In this document: in pieces, positions 9,037 to 18,773 of the stretch
Position numbering within the stretch: the first letter of the stretch is position 1
Layout: the number at the start of each line of letters is the position of its first letter
From: Bacteroidota bacterium
GTDB taxonomy: Bacteria > Bacteroidota > Bacteroidia > Chitinophagales > Chitinophagaceae
Length of the DNA: 64,000 bases
Reading direction: 5' to 3'
Assembly (NCBI GenBank): GCA_023424015.1
Contig: JAFAEM010000009.1
Coordinates: 124,001-188,000, forward strand
Made by a program: the position numbers and the translations under genes
The notes under the pieces: generated by a model
Databases searched by the model: none
Seen by the model: the letters and a program-made list of their open reading frames with translations, nothing else
What the model was told of the DNA's origin: nothing

Positions 9037-9223
9037 CAACGGTAAATCGAAGAAAATAAGCTTTTCCTGCACCAAAGATAAGATTTGCCGGAGCGGCGCT
9101 GTCTGGCGGGCAACTACACTTATCCGCCCTGCGATTCTTAGCAATGTATTACAAACTACAATGGGTGTAGTTTCAATTTTTGGCCTAAATTTACGTTACT
9201 ATCAATCATCAAACAGACGATTT

Positions 9224-10021
9224 GTGAAGAAACTAAGCCTGATCATCATCACCATAGCTCTTGTAACTACCGCATTAGGGCAAACCAATCGTGACGAAAG
9301 AAAAGAAAGGAAGGAGGCCAAGCGGCAAAAGATAAATGAACTGGCCCGACAGGCTGAGGAAGGTATCCTCATTTATAATAAACAAAGCATTTTTGGTATA
9401 CAGCTCCGCACTAATGGATACGGCGCGTTTTATGAATTGGGGAAGATGAAGTCTAATCGCAAAACCAATCTCTACCGCATCGATTTCACCGAGATAAAAA
9501 ATAATAAAGAAGAAAAATTACTGGGTGGCAGTTTTATATTTGGAAATCCTTATGTGTATGGTAAGATCAATAATTTTTATCCTATCACCCTGGGTTTCGG
9601 ACAGCAATATATTTTGGGTCAGAAAGGAAATAAAAATGGTGTTGCCGTAACGGGATTGTACTACGCCGGTTTATCTGTTGGCTTATTGCGACCTTATTAC
9701 CTGAATGTTGACCACCCGATCGAAGGCGAAAAGAGTATCAAATACTCAGTTGAGGATAGTGCCCTTTTCCTCGATCAAAGCGCGATCATCTCCGGCGGCG
9801 GTTTTGGCAAGGGCTGGGGTGAACTGAAAGTGAAACCCGGTGCATTTGTAAAGGCAGGGATGCGTTTTGACTTTGGCCGTTATAACGAATCTGTTCAAGC
9901 CCTCGAAATAGGTATGAGCGTAGAAGCATATGCATCAAAAATCCCGATCATGGCCCTGCAGAAAGATCAACGCCTGTTTTTCCAGGGTTATGTGGCCTTC
10001 CTGTTTGGCCGGCGCAAGTAG
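9224..10021 (+). CDS. Secreted hypothetical protein, probably outer-membrane beta-barrel
   Basis: With the GTG start at 9224 the 265-aa product opens with a textbook signal peptide (VKKLSLIIITIALVTTALGQ). An ATG at 9161 is in frame but would put 21 extra residues before it and lies upstream of a possible -7 box (TAAATTTA, 9186-9193). After a charged stretch (RDERKERKEAKRQKI) the protein alternates short Gly/aromatic strands (SIFGIQLRTNGYGAFYELG, FYPITLGFGQQYI) and ends in a strand with terminal FLFGRRK, as expected of a small outer-membrane barrel. I do not recognise a family. It is divergent from the LytTR gene and shares its operator region. Confidence 0.7.
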   Translation: MKKLSLIIITIALVTTALGQTNRDERKERKEAKRQKINELARQAEEGILIYNKQSIFGIQLRTNGYGAFYELGKMKSNRKTNLYRIDFTEIKNNKEEKLLGGSFIFGNPYVYGKINNFYPITLGFGQQYILGQKGNKNGVAVTGLYYAGLSVGLLRPYYLNVDHPIEGEKSIKYSVEDSALFLDQSAIISGGGFGKGWGELKVKPGAFVKAGMRFDFGRYNESVQALEIGMSVEAYASKIPIMALQKDQRLFFQGYVAFLFGRRK

Positions 10022-10060
10022 CCATCATGTATTCTTCCGCTTTCCACGTATTTTTGCATT

Positions 10061-10990
10061 ATGACTGAGTTACCCGTGGTTCCCACCATTGACGAAAAAA
10101 CGACCAGGATAAAAAAACCCGACTGGCTACGCGTTAAACTGCCCATCGGTGAAAGCTACAAGAACGTTCGCAACCTTGTTGATACACATAAACTTCATAC
10201 GATCTGCGAAAGCGGCAACTGTCCCAATATGGGCGAATGCTGGGGTGCAGGCACTGCTACTTTTATGATCCTTGGTAATGTGTGCACACGGAGCTGCGGT
10301 TTCTGCGCCGTTGCTACCGGGCGACCAGAGCCTGTTGATTGGGATGAACCCCAGCGAGTGGCAGAAGCCATCTACCTGATGAAAGTAAAGCACGCGGTCA
10401 TTACATCGGTTGATCGTGACGAGTTGAAGGATGGCGGTTCCATCATCTGGCAAAATACGATCCGGGCGGTGAAAAGCCTGAACCCCGGGACTACCCTCGA
10501 AACACTGATACCCGACTTCAAGGGTAAAAAAGAGGATATCGAACGCATCATAGAAGCAGCTCCCGAGGTGGTTTCGCATAATATAGAAACCGTGGAACGG
10601 CTCACCCGCCAGGTAAGGATCCAGGCAAAATACTGGCGTAGTATGGAAGTGATCCGGATACTCAAAGAGGGTGGTAGGAGAACAAAAAGCGGGATCATGC
10701 TGGGATTAGGTGAAAAAAAAGAAGAAGTGATCCAAACCATAAAAGACCTGCGGGATAACGGCTGCGATGTAGTTACGATCGGGCAATACCTGCAGCCTAC
10801 ACAAAAGCACTTACCTGTACATCGCTTTGTTCACCCCGACGAGTTTGCCGAATACCGCCACATAGGCTATTCCCTTGGTCTCGATTATGTCGAGAGCGGC
10901 CCACTCGTACGTTCATCCTATCACAGTGAACGACATGTTTTTCCCGGACTTGGCAGACTGGAATGGGAGCGTCAAAATCTCACCAACTGA
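10061..10990 (+). CDS. lipA: Lipoyl synthase
   Basis: Radical SAM enzyme that inserts two sulfurs into octanoyl groups on lipoyl-dependent enzymes. The auxiliary 4Fe-4S cluster motif CX4CX5C is at Cys49, Cys54 and Cys60; the radical SAM CX3CX2C motif is at Cys75, Cys79 and Cys82. GLGEKKEE and the C-terminal [10 protein letters not shown] (cluster-ligating serine motif) are also present. 309 aa is normal. A TATTTTTG box at 10049-10056 precedes the ATG by a few bases. No lipB is adjacent. Confidence 0.98.
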   Translation: MTELPVVPTIDEKTTRIKKPDWLRVKLPIGESYKNVRNLVDTHKLHTICESGNCPNMGECWGAGTATFMILGNVCTRSCGFCAVATGRPEPVDWDEPQRVAEAIYLMKVKHAVITSVDRDELKDGGSIIWQNTIRAVKSLNPGTTLETLIPDFKGKKEDIERIIEAAPEVVSHNIETVERLTRQVRIQAKYWRSMEVIRILKEGGRRTKSGIMLGLGEKKEEVIQTIKDLRDNGCDVVTIGQYLQPTQKHLPVHRFVHPDEFAEYRHIGYSLGLDYVESGPLVRSSYHSERHVFPGLGRLEWERQNLTN

Positions 10991-11114
10991 TATTTTTTAA
11001 GCCCGGGTAGGGGTATACCCTTAATTCCCTGCACATTTTAGTGAAAGTTTTGTAGAAAAGCTTCCCAAGCTGGCGTTTTGGCATAGTTTTTCGTGATTTA
11101 CAAAAAATTCATCC

Positions 11115-11276
11115 ATGAAAAGGCTCGGATATCCAATAGCGCTGGTTTTCGCGTCACTGGTATCGGTGGTTTTCTTTACCACAGTAACCGCTGTTACGCT
11201 GGCTTCCTACTCCAAAGCTGATAAAAGCAATACGACAGTGGTGAAGCAGATTAGCGGTGAGACTGTGAAAAGGTAA
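11115..11276 (+). CDS. Small single-pass membrane protein (53 aa)
   Basis: ATG at 11115 gives 53 codons to TAA at 11274-11276. Residues 7-31 are a continuous hydrophobic segment (starts IALVFASLVSVVFF), preceded by MKR and followed by a polar tail (YSKADKSNTTVVKQ). The shape fits a signal-anchor micro-protein or a short secreted peptide. It lies in the gap between lipA and a convergent kinase gene and upstream of a strong terminator at 11398. No family is recognised; the call rests on composition and context. Confidence 0.5.
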   Translation: MKRLGYPIALVFASLVSVVFFTTVTAVTLASYSKADKSNTTVVKQISGETVKR

Positions 11277-11397
11277 AAAAGCCAATAACTGTGATTTCTA
11301 TTTTCCAGGGGTTTGCTTCAAGTGCAAACGGGCAGCCTGGTTGAATATATAATCCTTTATGAAACTAAAGAGTCCAATTCTATAAAATAGCTTAGGG

Positions 11398-11421
11398 AAG
11401 CCCGGTTAGCCGGGCTTTTTC
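11398..11421 (+). terminator. Intrinsic terminator downstream of the small membrane protein
   Basis: Perfect 8-bp stem AAGCCCGG-TTAG-CCGGGCTT (11398-11417) running into TTTTTC. It lies between convergent genes and can also act on the minus-strand ROK transcript. Confidence 0.85.
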
Positions 11422-11442
11422 TATTTAAAAAAAGTCTGTAAG

Positions 11443-12417
11443 CTATTTTTCTTCCCAAACCAATGCGCTGGCGCCCAGGATGGCGGCGTCTGACTCTCTC
11501 AGGTGACTGATCAGGATCTTTACTTTGTTCTGGAAAACCTGGATCAGGTTCTCCTCCATATGTTCCTTGGTTGGCTTCAGCAGCAGGTCACCGGCTTTTG
11601 TAAGACCGCCAAAAAGGATAATGGCTTCAGGGCTTGAAAACATGACGGCATTGGCCAGGGCCAAACCAAGTATCCTGCCGGTAAAATCGTAAATATAACG
11701 GGCCAGCTCATCACCCTGGATAGCGGCCTCATATACTTTTTTAGAGTCGAGTTCATTCTTCGGGATATCCCTGAGCTTGCTGGGCGTATCCGTTTTATCC
11801 ATCAGTTCGATAGCAGTACTGCAAACGCCGGTTGCCGATGCATAGCTCTCGAGCGAACCTTTTTTGCCGGTGCCCGGATGTATCCTGCCATCGGGTATAA
11901 TGATCGTGTGACCGAGCTCCCCGGCAAACCCATCATGACCATAGATCAGGTGGCCATTTGCGACAATACCGCTGCCCACGCCAGTACCCAGGGTGATCAT
12001 GATGAAATCCTTCATTCCCTTCGCCGCGCCATACATCATTTCGCCAATAGCCGCCGCATTTGCATCATTTGTTAGCGTCACAGGCAACTTAAACTTGGCT
12101 TCAATAAGCTTTGCCAGGGGGATTATCCCTTTCCAGGGAAGATTAGGTGCATACTCAATAGTGCCGGTGTAGTAATTGCCATTGGGGGCACCCACACCAA
12201 TGCCTTTGATACGCCCGATGCCGCCTGATTTTTCGATAAGGAGGGATAAAGAGGAATAAAGTTCGTCGATAAATGTTTCAACCTCCTTATGTTTTTTCGT
12301 TGATATTTCATCGGAAAAAAGGACATTGCCATCCCTGTCGACTATGCCGAACTTGGTACCCGTGCCACCTATATCTATTCCAATCGAAAGCGCCTGTAAT
12401 CCAGATTTTGCAGACAT
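11443..12417 (-). CDS. ROK family sugar kinase (glucokinase/PPGK-like)
   Basis: 324-aa cytoplasmic kinase that probably phosphorylates glucose or a related hexose. The phosphate-binding loop GIDIGGTGTKFGIVD is near the N-terminus, LTNDANAAAIGE carries the catalytic Asp, and ITLGTGVGSG binds phosphate. The zinc cluster usual in ROK proteins is replaced by GELGHTIIIPDG...GKKGSLESYAS without cysteines, as in polyphosphate-glucokinase-like members. I chose the ATG at 12417; the frame stays open to 12528 but that part holds a promoter (12465-12472) and no homology. It lies immediately after a sugar porter, suggesting uptake plus phosphorylation. Confidence 0.88.
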   Translation of the reverse strand: MSAKSGLQALSIGIDIGGTGTKFGIVDRDGNVLFSDEISTKKHKEVETFIDELYSSLSLLIEKSGGIGRIKGIGVGAPNGNYYTGTIEYAPNLPWKGIIPLAKLIEAKFKLPVTLTNDANAAAIGEMMYGAAKGMKDFIMITLGTGVGSGIVANGHLIYGHDGFAGELGHTIIIPDGRIHPGTGKKGSLESYASATGVCSTAIELMDKTDTPSKLRDIPKNELDSKKVYEAAIQGDELARYIYDFTGRILGLALANAVMFSSPEAIILFGGLTKAGDLLLKPTKEHMEENLIQVFQNKVKILISHLRESDAAILGASALVWEEK

Positions 12418-12439
12418 CGTGTATTGTTTTAAAAATTCA

Positions 12440-12472
12440 CCCCGTTTAGCAGTTAAGAACGGGGCGAATGTA
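12440..12472 (-). promoter_or_regulatory. Promoter and leader hairpin of the ROK kinase gene
   Basis: On the minus strand TACATTCG (12472-12465) is a -7 box. It is followed at once by a 7-bp stem with CCCCGTT and AACGGGG arms (12464-12440) and then GAATTTTT. The hairpin sits between promoter and start codon and could act as an attenuator, or as terminator of the upstream porter gene. Confidence 0.45.
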
Positions 12473-12490
12473 CGAAGGAAATGAATTGCT

Positions 12491-14146
12491 TTAATGACTG
12501 GCAGCGCCAATTTCAGCATCGTAGTCAATACCCTGCTTTTTCAAAATTCCTTTCACAGCAAAAGCGAAAAATGCGAGGTAAGCAAAGCAGACTACCGTAA
12601 TGATGTATGATTGGTGAATACCTATAATGTCTGCGATCTTGCCCTGGATAGGAGGGATAATACCTCCACCCAATATCATCATGATCAGGAATGCCGAACC
12701 CTGCGAAGTGTATTTCCCCAGTCCCGCGATCGAGAGGCTAAAGATCGACGGCCACATAATGGAACATACAAGACCACCACTGAGGAAGGCGTAAATAGAT
12801 ACCATCCCTTTCGTCAGTATACCGATAACCATCGCGATCACACCCAGGAAACCAAATATCAACATGGTTCTTGCCGGCTTGTTCTTACTGAAATAAAATG
12901 CTGCAATCTGAATAAGTACACACAACACATAATAATATAATGGCGTCATATCATATTTCGCCAGGGTATTTATACCAATTAAAATTCCAAACGCCACCAA
13001 CGGAACAATAAACTGCAGGGTAGTTTTTGTTTTCTGTGATAAATTAAATGCGTTGATCGCACCAGTCCAGCGCCCAATCATCAGGCTTCCCCAATACATA
13101 CCGATGAATGGCGTAGCTTCCGACGCAGATAAAGCACCAAACTCTTCCTGCTTTAAAAGCTCCCCAAGATTACTTCCGATAGCAACTTCCACGCCCACGT
13201 AAACAAAAATGGCCAGCATACCAAGGATCAATTGAGGATATTGCATGGCACCCCAGCCATCCGATTTTCTTTTAGCACTTGCAAGCGCCAACAGCAAGCC
13301 CACAACCACAACAGCAAGGGCACCGATCAGCCATTTTAGACGATAAGCTTCCATCGCATGACGCTCATCGGCACTGGCATTGGTCAGGTCGGTCTTGTAA
13401 CTGTCAAAAACAGGGATAAAAAGCGCGACCAAAAGTATGGTCATCACAATCAAAGTGTACAAAGCCTTATTCGCTTTTTCGGTTTTCTCTTCCAGTATAC
13501 CCGAAGGAACTTTCTTTGAAAAATAAAATAAGGCAGCTGCACCCAGGAATAATACACCAACGAATGAATAAAGTATGATGACTTTGGAGAGGCTTAGCGA
13601 CGCGATCTGTTCGTCCGTTATCGCCGCCGTAGTTCCGAATAACGCCAGCGCAACGATCAGGGGGCCGATCGAAGTACCAAAGGAGTTTACACCACCCCCA
13701 AGGTTAACCCGGCTGGTGCCCGTTGCAGGATCACCGAGCAATATAGCAAAAGGCTGCGCAGCGGTTTGTTGTAATGAGAATCCAAGTGCCACGATAAACA
13801 GGCCGATCAGCATACCGGCAAAACTATTACCGTTCACCGCCAGGATCATCGCCGCTGCACCCAGGGCCGAAAACAACAAGCCATAAACGATACTTCGTTT
13901 ATAACCCCATTTACCTACCAGGTCTTTGCCACCAAATGCACCATAGGCAAATAATAAAAGCGCACCAATATAGTACGCGGTATAAAAAGCAAAATCGATC
14001 AACTGGCTTTGAAACTGGTCAAGATTAAAATAGTGTTTACAAAATGGAATGAAAACACTGTTACCGGCAGCAATGAATCCCCAAAAAAAGAATACTGTTA
14101 CTAATGTACCCAGCGCTCCGTAATTGGTTGGTGTTTTTGCGGTCAT
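12491..14146 (-). CDS. MFS sugar transporter, FucP/glucose-galactose porter type
   Basis: 551-aa inner-membrane proton symporter with about 12-14 hydrophobic segments. It opens with [20 protein letters not shown] and contains [14 protein letters not shown] and [15 protein letters not shown], hallmarks of the fucose/glucose-galactose porter branch. The central cytoplasmic loop is unusually long, with an insert about residues 260-310. I chose the ATG at 14146; the frame is open to 14491, but that extension would run over the start of glgA on the opposite strand. It precedes the ROK kinase on the same strand, so sugar uptake and phosphorylation are paired. Confidence 0.92.
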   Translation of the reverse strand: MTAKTPTNYGALGTLVTVFFFWGFIAAGNSVFIPFCKHYFNLDQFQSQLIDFAFYTAYYIGALLLFAYGAFGGKDLVGKWGYKRSIVYGLLFSALGAAAMILAVNGNSFAGMLIGLFIVALGFSLQQTAAQPFAILLGDPATGTSRVNLGGGVNSFGTSIGPLIVALALFGTTAAITDEQIASLSLSKVIILYSFVGVLFLGAAALFYFSKKVPSGILEEKTEKANKALYTLIVMTILLVALFIPVFDSYKTDLTNASADERHAMEAYRLKWLIGALAVVVVGLLLALASAKRKSDGWGAMQYPQLILGMLAIFVYVGVEVAIGSNLGELLKQEEFGALSASEATPFIGMYWGSLMIGRWTGAINAFNLSQKTKTTLQFIVPLVAFGILIGINTLAKYDMTPLYYYVLCVLIQIAAFYFSKNKPARTMLIFGFLGVIAMVIGILTKGMVSIYAFLSGGLVCSIMWPSIFSLSIAGLGKYTSQGSAFLIMMILGGGIIPPIQGKIADIIGIHQSYIITVVCFAYLAFFAFAVKGILKKQGIDYDAEIGAASH

Positions 14147-14281
14147 AGCAATTGGTTGGTTTAAAAGATTTAAAGTTGAAAATAAACAGAAATCGGCTAG
14201 TGAAAAATTTTTAATTGTCACAGCGCGTAATCGGAAAAACAGCTTAATTTGAATATAATTCCTCAGCACAAACCGTTTTGA

Positions 14282-15703
14282 ATGGAAATAATTCATGTAG
14301 CAGCAGAATGTTATCCTGTAGCCAAGGCAGGTGGACTGGGCGATGTTGTCGGCGCACTTCCAAAATACCAGGCAGAAATGGGACACGTGACCAAAGTTGT
14401 CATGCCGATGTACCGCACAAAATTTCTCTACCAGAACGAATGGGAACTGGTACATGAAGGTGGTCAGTATATCGGGCCGCAATGGTTTCACTACAGCATC
14501 ATACGGGAAAAGACCAACAAGCTGGGATTTGACCTTTACCTGGTTGACATTAATGGTTTACTCGATCGTGAAAAGATCTACGGGTATGACGACGATATCG
14601 AGCGTTTTGTCGCCTTCCAGGTGGCTGTTTGCGACTGGCTGAATCAGTGGCAACACACCCCCGACATTATTCACTGCCATGATCACCAATCAGGGCTGAT
14701 CCCGTTCATGACTAAACACTGCTATGCATTCAGGAACAAACTCGGACGGGTGCCCTGCATGTTTACCATTCATAATGGCCAGTACCAGGGATGGATCGGG
14801 TGGGACAAATATTACCTGATACCGGCTTATGACAGCTGGCGGTGGGGTCTTTTAGAATGGAACAATTCGATCAACTCGATGGCTGCCGGTGTGAAATGTG
14901 CTGAAAAAATAACTACTGTCAGCCCAAGCTATCTCGAAGAATTAAAACATTCGGCAAATGGACTGGAAAAATTATTTGAATACGAAAAAGGCAAAAGTTT
15001 TGGTGTGTTGAACGGGATCGATACTGTAGTTTGGAACCCGGCTACCGACAACTATCTTGTAAAAAACTATGACCATGAAAATGTAGACAAGGGCAAGAAA
15101 AAAAATAAAAAAGAGATCTGCGAGCAGTTTAGTCTCGATCACGAAAAGCCCCTGATCTCATTTATCGGCAGACTGGTAGGAGAAAAAGCAGCCGACCTTC
15201 TGCCCGAAGCGATCACCCAGTCTATTTATCACCACCATGGAAAAGCAAACTTTTTAATACTCGGTTCGGGTGAGCCGAACCTGGAACAGCAACTCGACCA
15301 GCTAAAGCACCAGTTCCATGGATATTACAATTCATATATCGGCTATAGCGAACCGCTGAGTCATATGATCTACGCAGGTTCAGATTTCTTACTCATGCCA
15401 AGTCGCGTTGAACCCTGTGGCCTGAACCAAATGTACGCGCTTCGTTATGGCACCGTTCCAATGGTAAGAAGCGTGGGTGGCCTGAAGGATACGATCCGGG
15501 ATTTTGGCGACTGGCAGGGATTCGGTATCCGGTTCGACCAGGCATCAGTTGGTGATATTACATATTCTGTAGGCCGCGCTATTGACCTTTACACCAACAA
15601 AACCGACCTGTTTCACTGGATGCGTGAATATATGATGACCATCGATCATTCCTGGGATTCGGCAGCCCAGCAATACATCGATCTTTACCGGTCAGTACAA
15701 TAG
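14282..15703 (+). CDS. glgA: Glycogen synthase (ADP-glucose, GT5)
   Basis: Transfers glucose from ADP-glucose to the non-reducing end of alpha-1,4-glucan. The ADP-glucose-binding motif KAGGL is at residues 15-19. [13 protein letters not shown] and [16 protein letters not shown] open the two Rossmann domains. The C-terminal [18 protein letters not shown] holds the retaining-glycosyltransferase glutamates, followed by [11 protein letters not shown]. Length 473 aa is normal. glgC follows after 83 bp on the same strand. Confidence 0.96.
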   Translation: MEIIHVAAECYPVAKAGGLGDVVGALPKYQAEMGHVTKVVMPMYRTKFLYQNEWELVHEGGQYIGPQWFHYSIIREKTNKLGFDLYLVDINGLLDREKIYGYDDDIERFVAFQVAVCDWLNQWQHTPDIIHCHDHQSGLIPFMTKHCYAFRNKLGRVPCMFTIHNGQYQGWIGWDKYYLIPAYDSWRWGLLEWNNSINSMAAGVKCAEKITTVSPSYLEELKHSANGLEKLFEYEKGKSFGVLNGIDTVVWNPATDNYLVKNYDHENVDKGKKKNKKEICEQFSLDHEKPLISFIGRLVGEKAADLLPEAITQSIYHHHGKANFLILGSGEPNLEQQLDQLKHQFHGYYNSYIGYSEPLSHMIYAGSDFLLMPSRVEPCGLNQMYALRYGTVPMVRSVGGLKDTIRDFGDWQGFGIRFDQASVGDITYSVGRAIDLYTNKTDLFHWMREYMMTIDHSWDSAAQQYIDLYRSVQ

Positions 15704-15786
15704 CAGAAAAAATCAAATCATTTCAAATTGAGTTTTCAATTGATTTGTTGCTTAACTTTTCGATATAATTAAAAACACGTTTGCTT

Positions 15787-17067
15787 ATGTCGATCGCAAA
15801 AGAAATTTTATCCGTGATTCTGGGTGGTGGTGCAGGCTCCCGTTTATATCCCCTCACAGCAAGTCGTTCCAAACCCGCAGTACCGATCGCGGGTAAATAC
15901 CGGTTGGTTGATATCCCGATCTCCAATTGCATGAACTCAGGTATCAACCGCATGTTTGTACTTACACAGTTTAATTCTGCGTCCCTTAACAGACATATAA
16001 AAAATACCTATCACTTCAGTGCGTTCAGTTCGGCATTTGTCGACATCCTGGCGGCGGAGCAAACACCCGATAACCCAGCCTGGTACCAGGGCACAGCCGA
16101 TGCCGTTCGTCAAAGTCTGAGGCATATAGCTCCTTTCGAAAGTGAATACGTCCTGATCCTCTCCGGCGACCAGCTTTACCAGATGGATTTCCAGGAAATG
16201 CTGGACAACCATAAAAAGACCGGCGCCGATATCTCTATCGCTACCATACCCGTGGGCGACCGCGAAGCACCTGAATTTGGTATCCTGAAAAAAGATGATA
16301 CAGGTCTTATCACTTCATTTATTGAAAAGCCTGCGAGGGAAATACTTGGTGACTGGGCCAGCGATACGGGTGAGGAAATGCAAAAAGCAGGACGAAAATA
16401 CCTGGCATCGATGGGTATTTATATCTTTAACAGGCAGTTGTTGTTCGACTACCTGCTCAATAACTACCTGGATGCCGCCGATTTCGGCAAAGAGATCATC
16501 CCGCAATCCATCGACAAATGTAAGGTTGCCAGCTACCAGTATGATGGCTACTGGACGGATATCGGTAATATTTATTCGTTCTTTGAAGCCAATCTTGGCC
16601 TGACCGCCGACCTTCCCGATTTTAATTTGTTTGATAATAACCGCGCCATTTATACGCGTGCCCGTATGTTGCCACCGGCAAAAGTAAGCGGCACTACACT
16701 GGAGAAAACCGTCATTGCCGAAGGCTCGATCATCAATGCCTCAAGGATGGACACCTGCGTAGTTGGTATTCGTTCACGAGTGGGTCATGGATCAACCGTG
16801 AAAAATACCTATATCATGGGTAGCGATTACTATGAGACGCTGACCGATATTGAAAAAGACAAGATGCAGGGCATCCCGCTGCTGGGGATAGGCAATCGTT
16901 GCTATATCAACAACGCCATCGTCGACAAGAACTGCCGTATCGGCGACGATGTACGCATCAATGGCGGCGCACACCTGGAGAATACAGACCAGCCGCTTTA
17001 TACCATTAAAGATGGAATTGTTGTGATCAAGAAAGGAGCCATTATTCCAAACGGGTTCGTGATCTGA
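15787..17067 (+). CDS. glgC: Glucose-1-phosphate adenylyltransferase
   Basis: Makes ADP-glucose from ATP and glucose 1-phosphate, the committed step of bacterial glycogen synthesis. Motifs: ILGGGAGSRLYPLT with SRSKPAVPIAGKYR (nucleotide loop), QGTADAVRQS, LSGDQLYQMD and FIEKP. A C-terminal left-handed beta-helix is indicated by hexapeptide-like runs (VIAEGSIINASR, NNAIVDKNCRIGDDV). 426 aa from the ATG at 15787; a TTG two codons upstream is also possible. It forms an operon-like pair with glgA. Confidence 0.96.
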   Translation: MSIAKEILSVILGGGAGSRLYPLTASRSKPAVPIAGKYRLVDIPISNCMNSGINRMFVLTQFNSASLNRHIKNTYHFSAFSSAFVDILAAEQTPDNPAWYQGTADAVRQSLRHIAPFESEYVLILSGDQLYQMDFQEMLDNHKKTGADISIATIPVGDREAPEFGILKKDDTGLITSFIEKPAREILGDWASDTGEEMQKAGRKYLASMGIYIFNRQLLFDYLLNNYLDAADFGKEIIPQSIDKCKVASYQYDGYWTDIGNIYSFFEANLGLTADLPDFNLFDNNRAIYTRARMLPPAKVSGTTLEKTVIAEGSIINASRMDTCVVGIRSRVGHGSTVKNTYIMGSDYYETLTDIEKDKMQGIPLLGIGNRCYINNAIVDKNCRIGDDVRINGGAHLENTDQPLYTIKDGIVVIKKGAIIPNGFVI

Positions 17068-17255
17068 CCTGTAGAAAAAGGAATACTGGTATAATGAATG
17101 TTGGTTTATAACTGATCTGGGATTGGCGAAACCCGTATTTATTCACACGAAGTGCTATGTCCCGTGAATAACTTCGAATCTCCTGGCCTAAAATGTGTAT
17201 CTATTACATATTATAACTAACTTCCCTCACAATTGCTTACCAATACTGACCGCTT

Positions 17256-18770
17256 ATGTCAACTGCATATACGGGACAAAAGCCCTCCCTTAGCCTCAGC
17301 CAGATCATCAACATGAGTGTAGGCTTCTTTGGGATCCAATTTGCTTTTGGTTTACAAAACGCCAATGTGAGCAGGATTTTCCAAACCCTCGGCGCAAAAA
17401 TTGAATCCATCCCCATACTTTGGATCGCCGCACCATTGACCGGACTGCTGATTCAGCCCATCATCGGTCACTTTAGTGACAAAACCTGGTTGGGTAAACT
17501 GGGAAGAAGAAGACCCTATTTTCTGCTAGGGTCAATTATCGCTGCGATGGCTCTTTTTATTTTTCCCAATGTACATGTGTTGTGGATGGCTGCGCTGATG
17601 CTCTGGGTTCTTGACGCGTCGATCAATGTGGCGATGGAACCTTTCCGCGCATTTGTGGGTGATATGCTGCCCGACGAACAACGTACCGCCGGATTTGCCA
17701 TGCAAAGTTTTTTCATTGGTACCGGCGCTGTGATCTCATCCCTGTTGCCGTATATACTTACGCGTTTCGGGATATCGAATGAGGCGGCACCGGGTGTAAT
17801 TCCGGATTCAGTTAAAATATCATTCTATACCGGTGCTATCGTTTTTATTGTTGCCATTGGATATACCGTTCTCAGCACACGTGAGTACTCGCCAGCCCAG
17901 CTTCGATCCTTTGGGGCTTTGGAAGAGCATGATGATGAGGTGGTCATTCAAACGCCGTTTTCAAAGTTTAAAAAAATGGGACTGCGGTGGCTATTGATAG
18001 GACTGGCGCTTTCACTGGCCTTGTATTTCAACAATGAATATTCAAACAGGAAACTTGAAAACGAGTTGTATGTTTTGACACTTGGCCTCGCTGCTTTTGG
18101 TATTTTCCAATTGGTCGCCGCATTTTTTCTTCGATATGGAAAAAAGAATGCATTGGTGGAAATTATGGATGACCTGAATCACCTGCCAGTGACGATGAAA
18201 AAACTGGCCGTGATACAATTTTTCAGCTGGTTTGCTCTATTCTCTATGTGGATCTACACCACGCCTGCACTGGCCCAACATCTTTACAATACTGAAGATG
18301 CCAGTTCTGATGCGTATAATAAAATGGGAAACTGGGTGGGCGTTTTATTCGCATGGTACAATGGATTTGCAGCATTCTTTGCATTCCTGCTGCCAGTGCT
18401 GGCAAAAAAATATTCGAGGGCCATCGCACATATGATCGCTTTGATTGCTGGAGGCCTGGGACTGATATCATTTTACTTTTTTAAGAATGAAAATTTCCTC
18501 GTCATCAGTATGGCAGGTATCGGCTTCGCCTGGGCGAGTATCCTGGCGATGCCCTACGCGATCCTGACACGATCATTAAAACAAAAAAAGATGGGCGTGT
18601 ACATGGGTATCTTCAACTTCTTTATTGTATTGCCGCAGATTCTGGCCGCGACACTACTTGGGATTTTTACAAAAAGCCTGTTTTCAGGTAATGCGATTTT
18701 CACCATCGTGGTTGGAGGGTGCTCTATGCTGGTAGCTGCATTTTTATCTATGAGATTAAAAGAAAAATAA
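17256..18770 (+). CDS. MFS transporter, SLC45-like (maltose/sucrose type)
   Basis: 504-aa inner-membrane transporter with 12 predicted helices. SHFSDKTWLGKLGRRRPYF-type residues form the loop 2-3 motif (residues 70-88; GRRRP is typical of the glycoside/SLC45 branch), and DASINVAMEPFRAFVGD is the conserved helix 4-5 region. In many Bacteroidota the homologue sits next to alpha-amylase genes and is thought to import maltose or maltodextrin. Here the secreted GH13 amylase starts 3 bp after the stop, so the two are surely co-transcribed. Confidence 0.88.
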   Translation: MSTAYTGQKPSLSLSQIINMSVGFFGIQFAFGLQNANVSRIFQTLGAKIESIPILWIAAPLTGLLIQPIIGHFSDKTWLGKLGRRRPYFLLGSIIAAMALFIFPNVHVLWMAALMLWVLDASINVAMEPFRAFVGDMLPDEQRTAGFAMQSFFIGTGAVISSLLPYILTRFGISNEAAPGVIPDSVKISFYTGAIVFIVAIGYTVLSTREYSPAQLRSFGALEEHDDEVVIQTPFSKFKKMGLRWLLIGLALSLALYFNNEYSNRKLENELYVLTLGLAAFGIFQLVAAFFLRYGKKNALVEIMDDLNHLPVTMKKLAVIQFFSWFALFSMWIYTTPALAQHLYNTEDASSDAYNKMGNWVGVLFAWYNGFAAFFAFLLPVLAKKYSRAIAHMIALIAGGLGLISFYFFKNENFLVISMAGIGFAWASILAMPYAILTRSLKQKKMGVYMGIFNFFIVLPQILAATLLGIFTKSLFSGNAIFTIVVGGCSMLVAAFLSMRLKEK

Positions 18771-18773
18771 CTT

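Noticed and set aside
14147..14491. N-terminal extension of the FucP-type porter
   Set aside because: It would run across the glgA start on the other strand and adds Cys/Phe-rich sequence before the first transmembrane helix.
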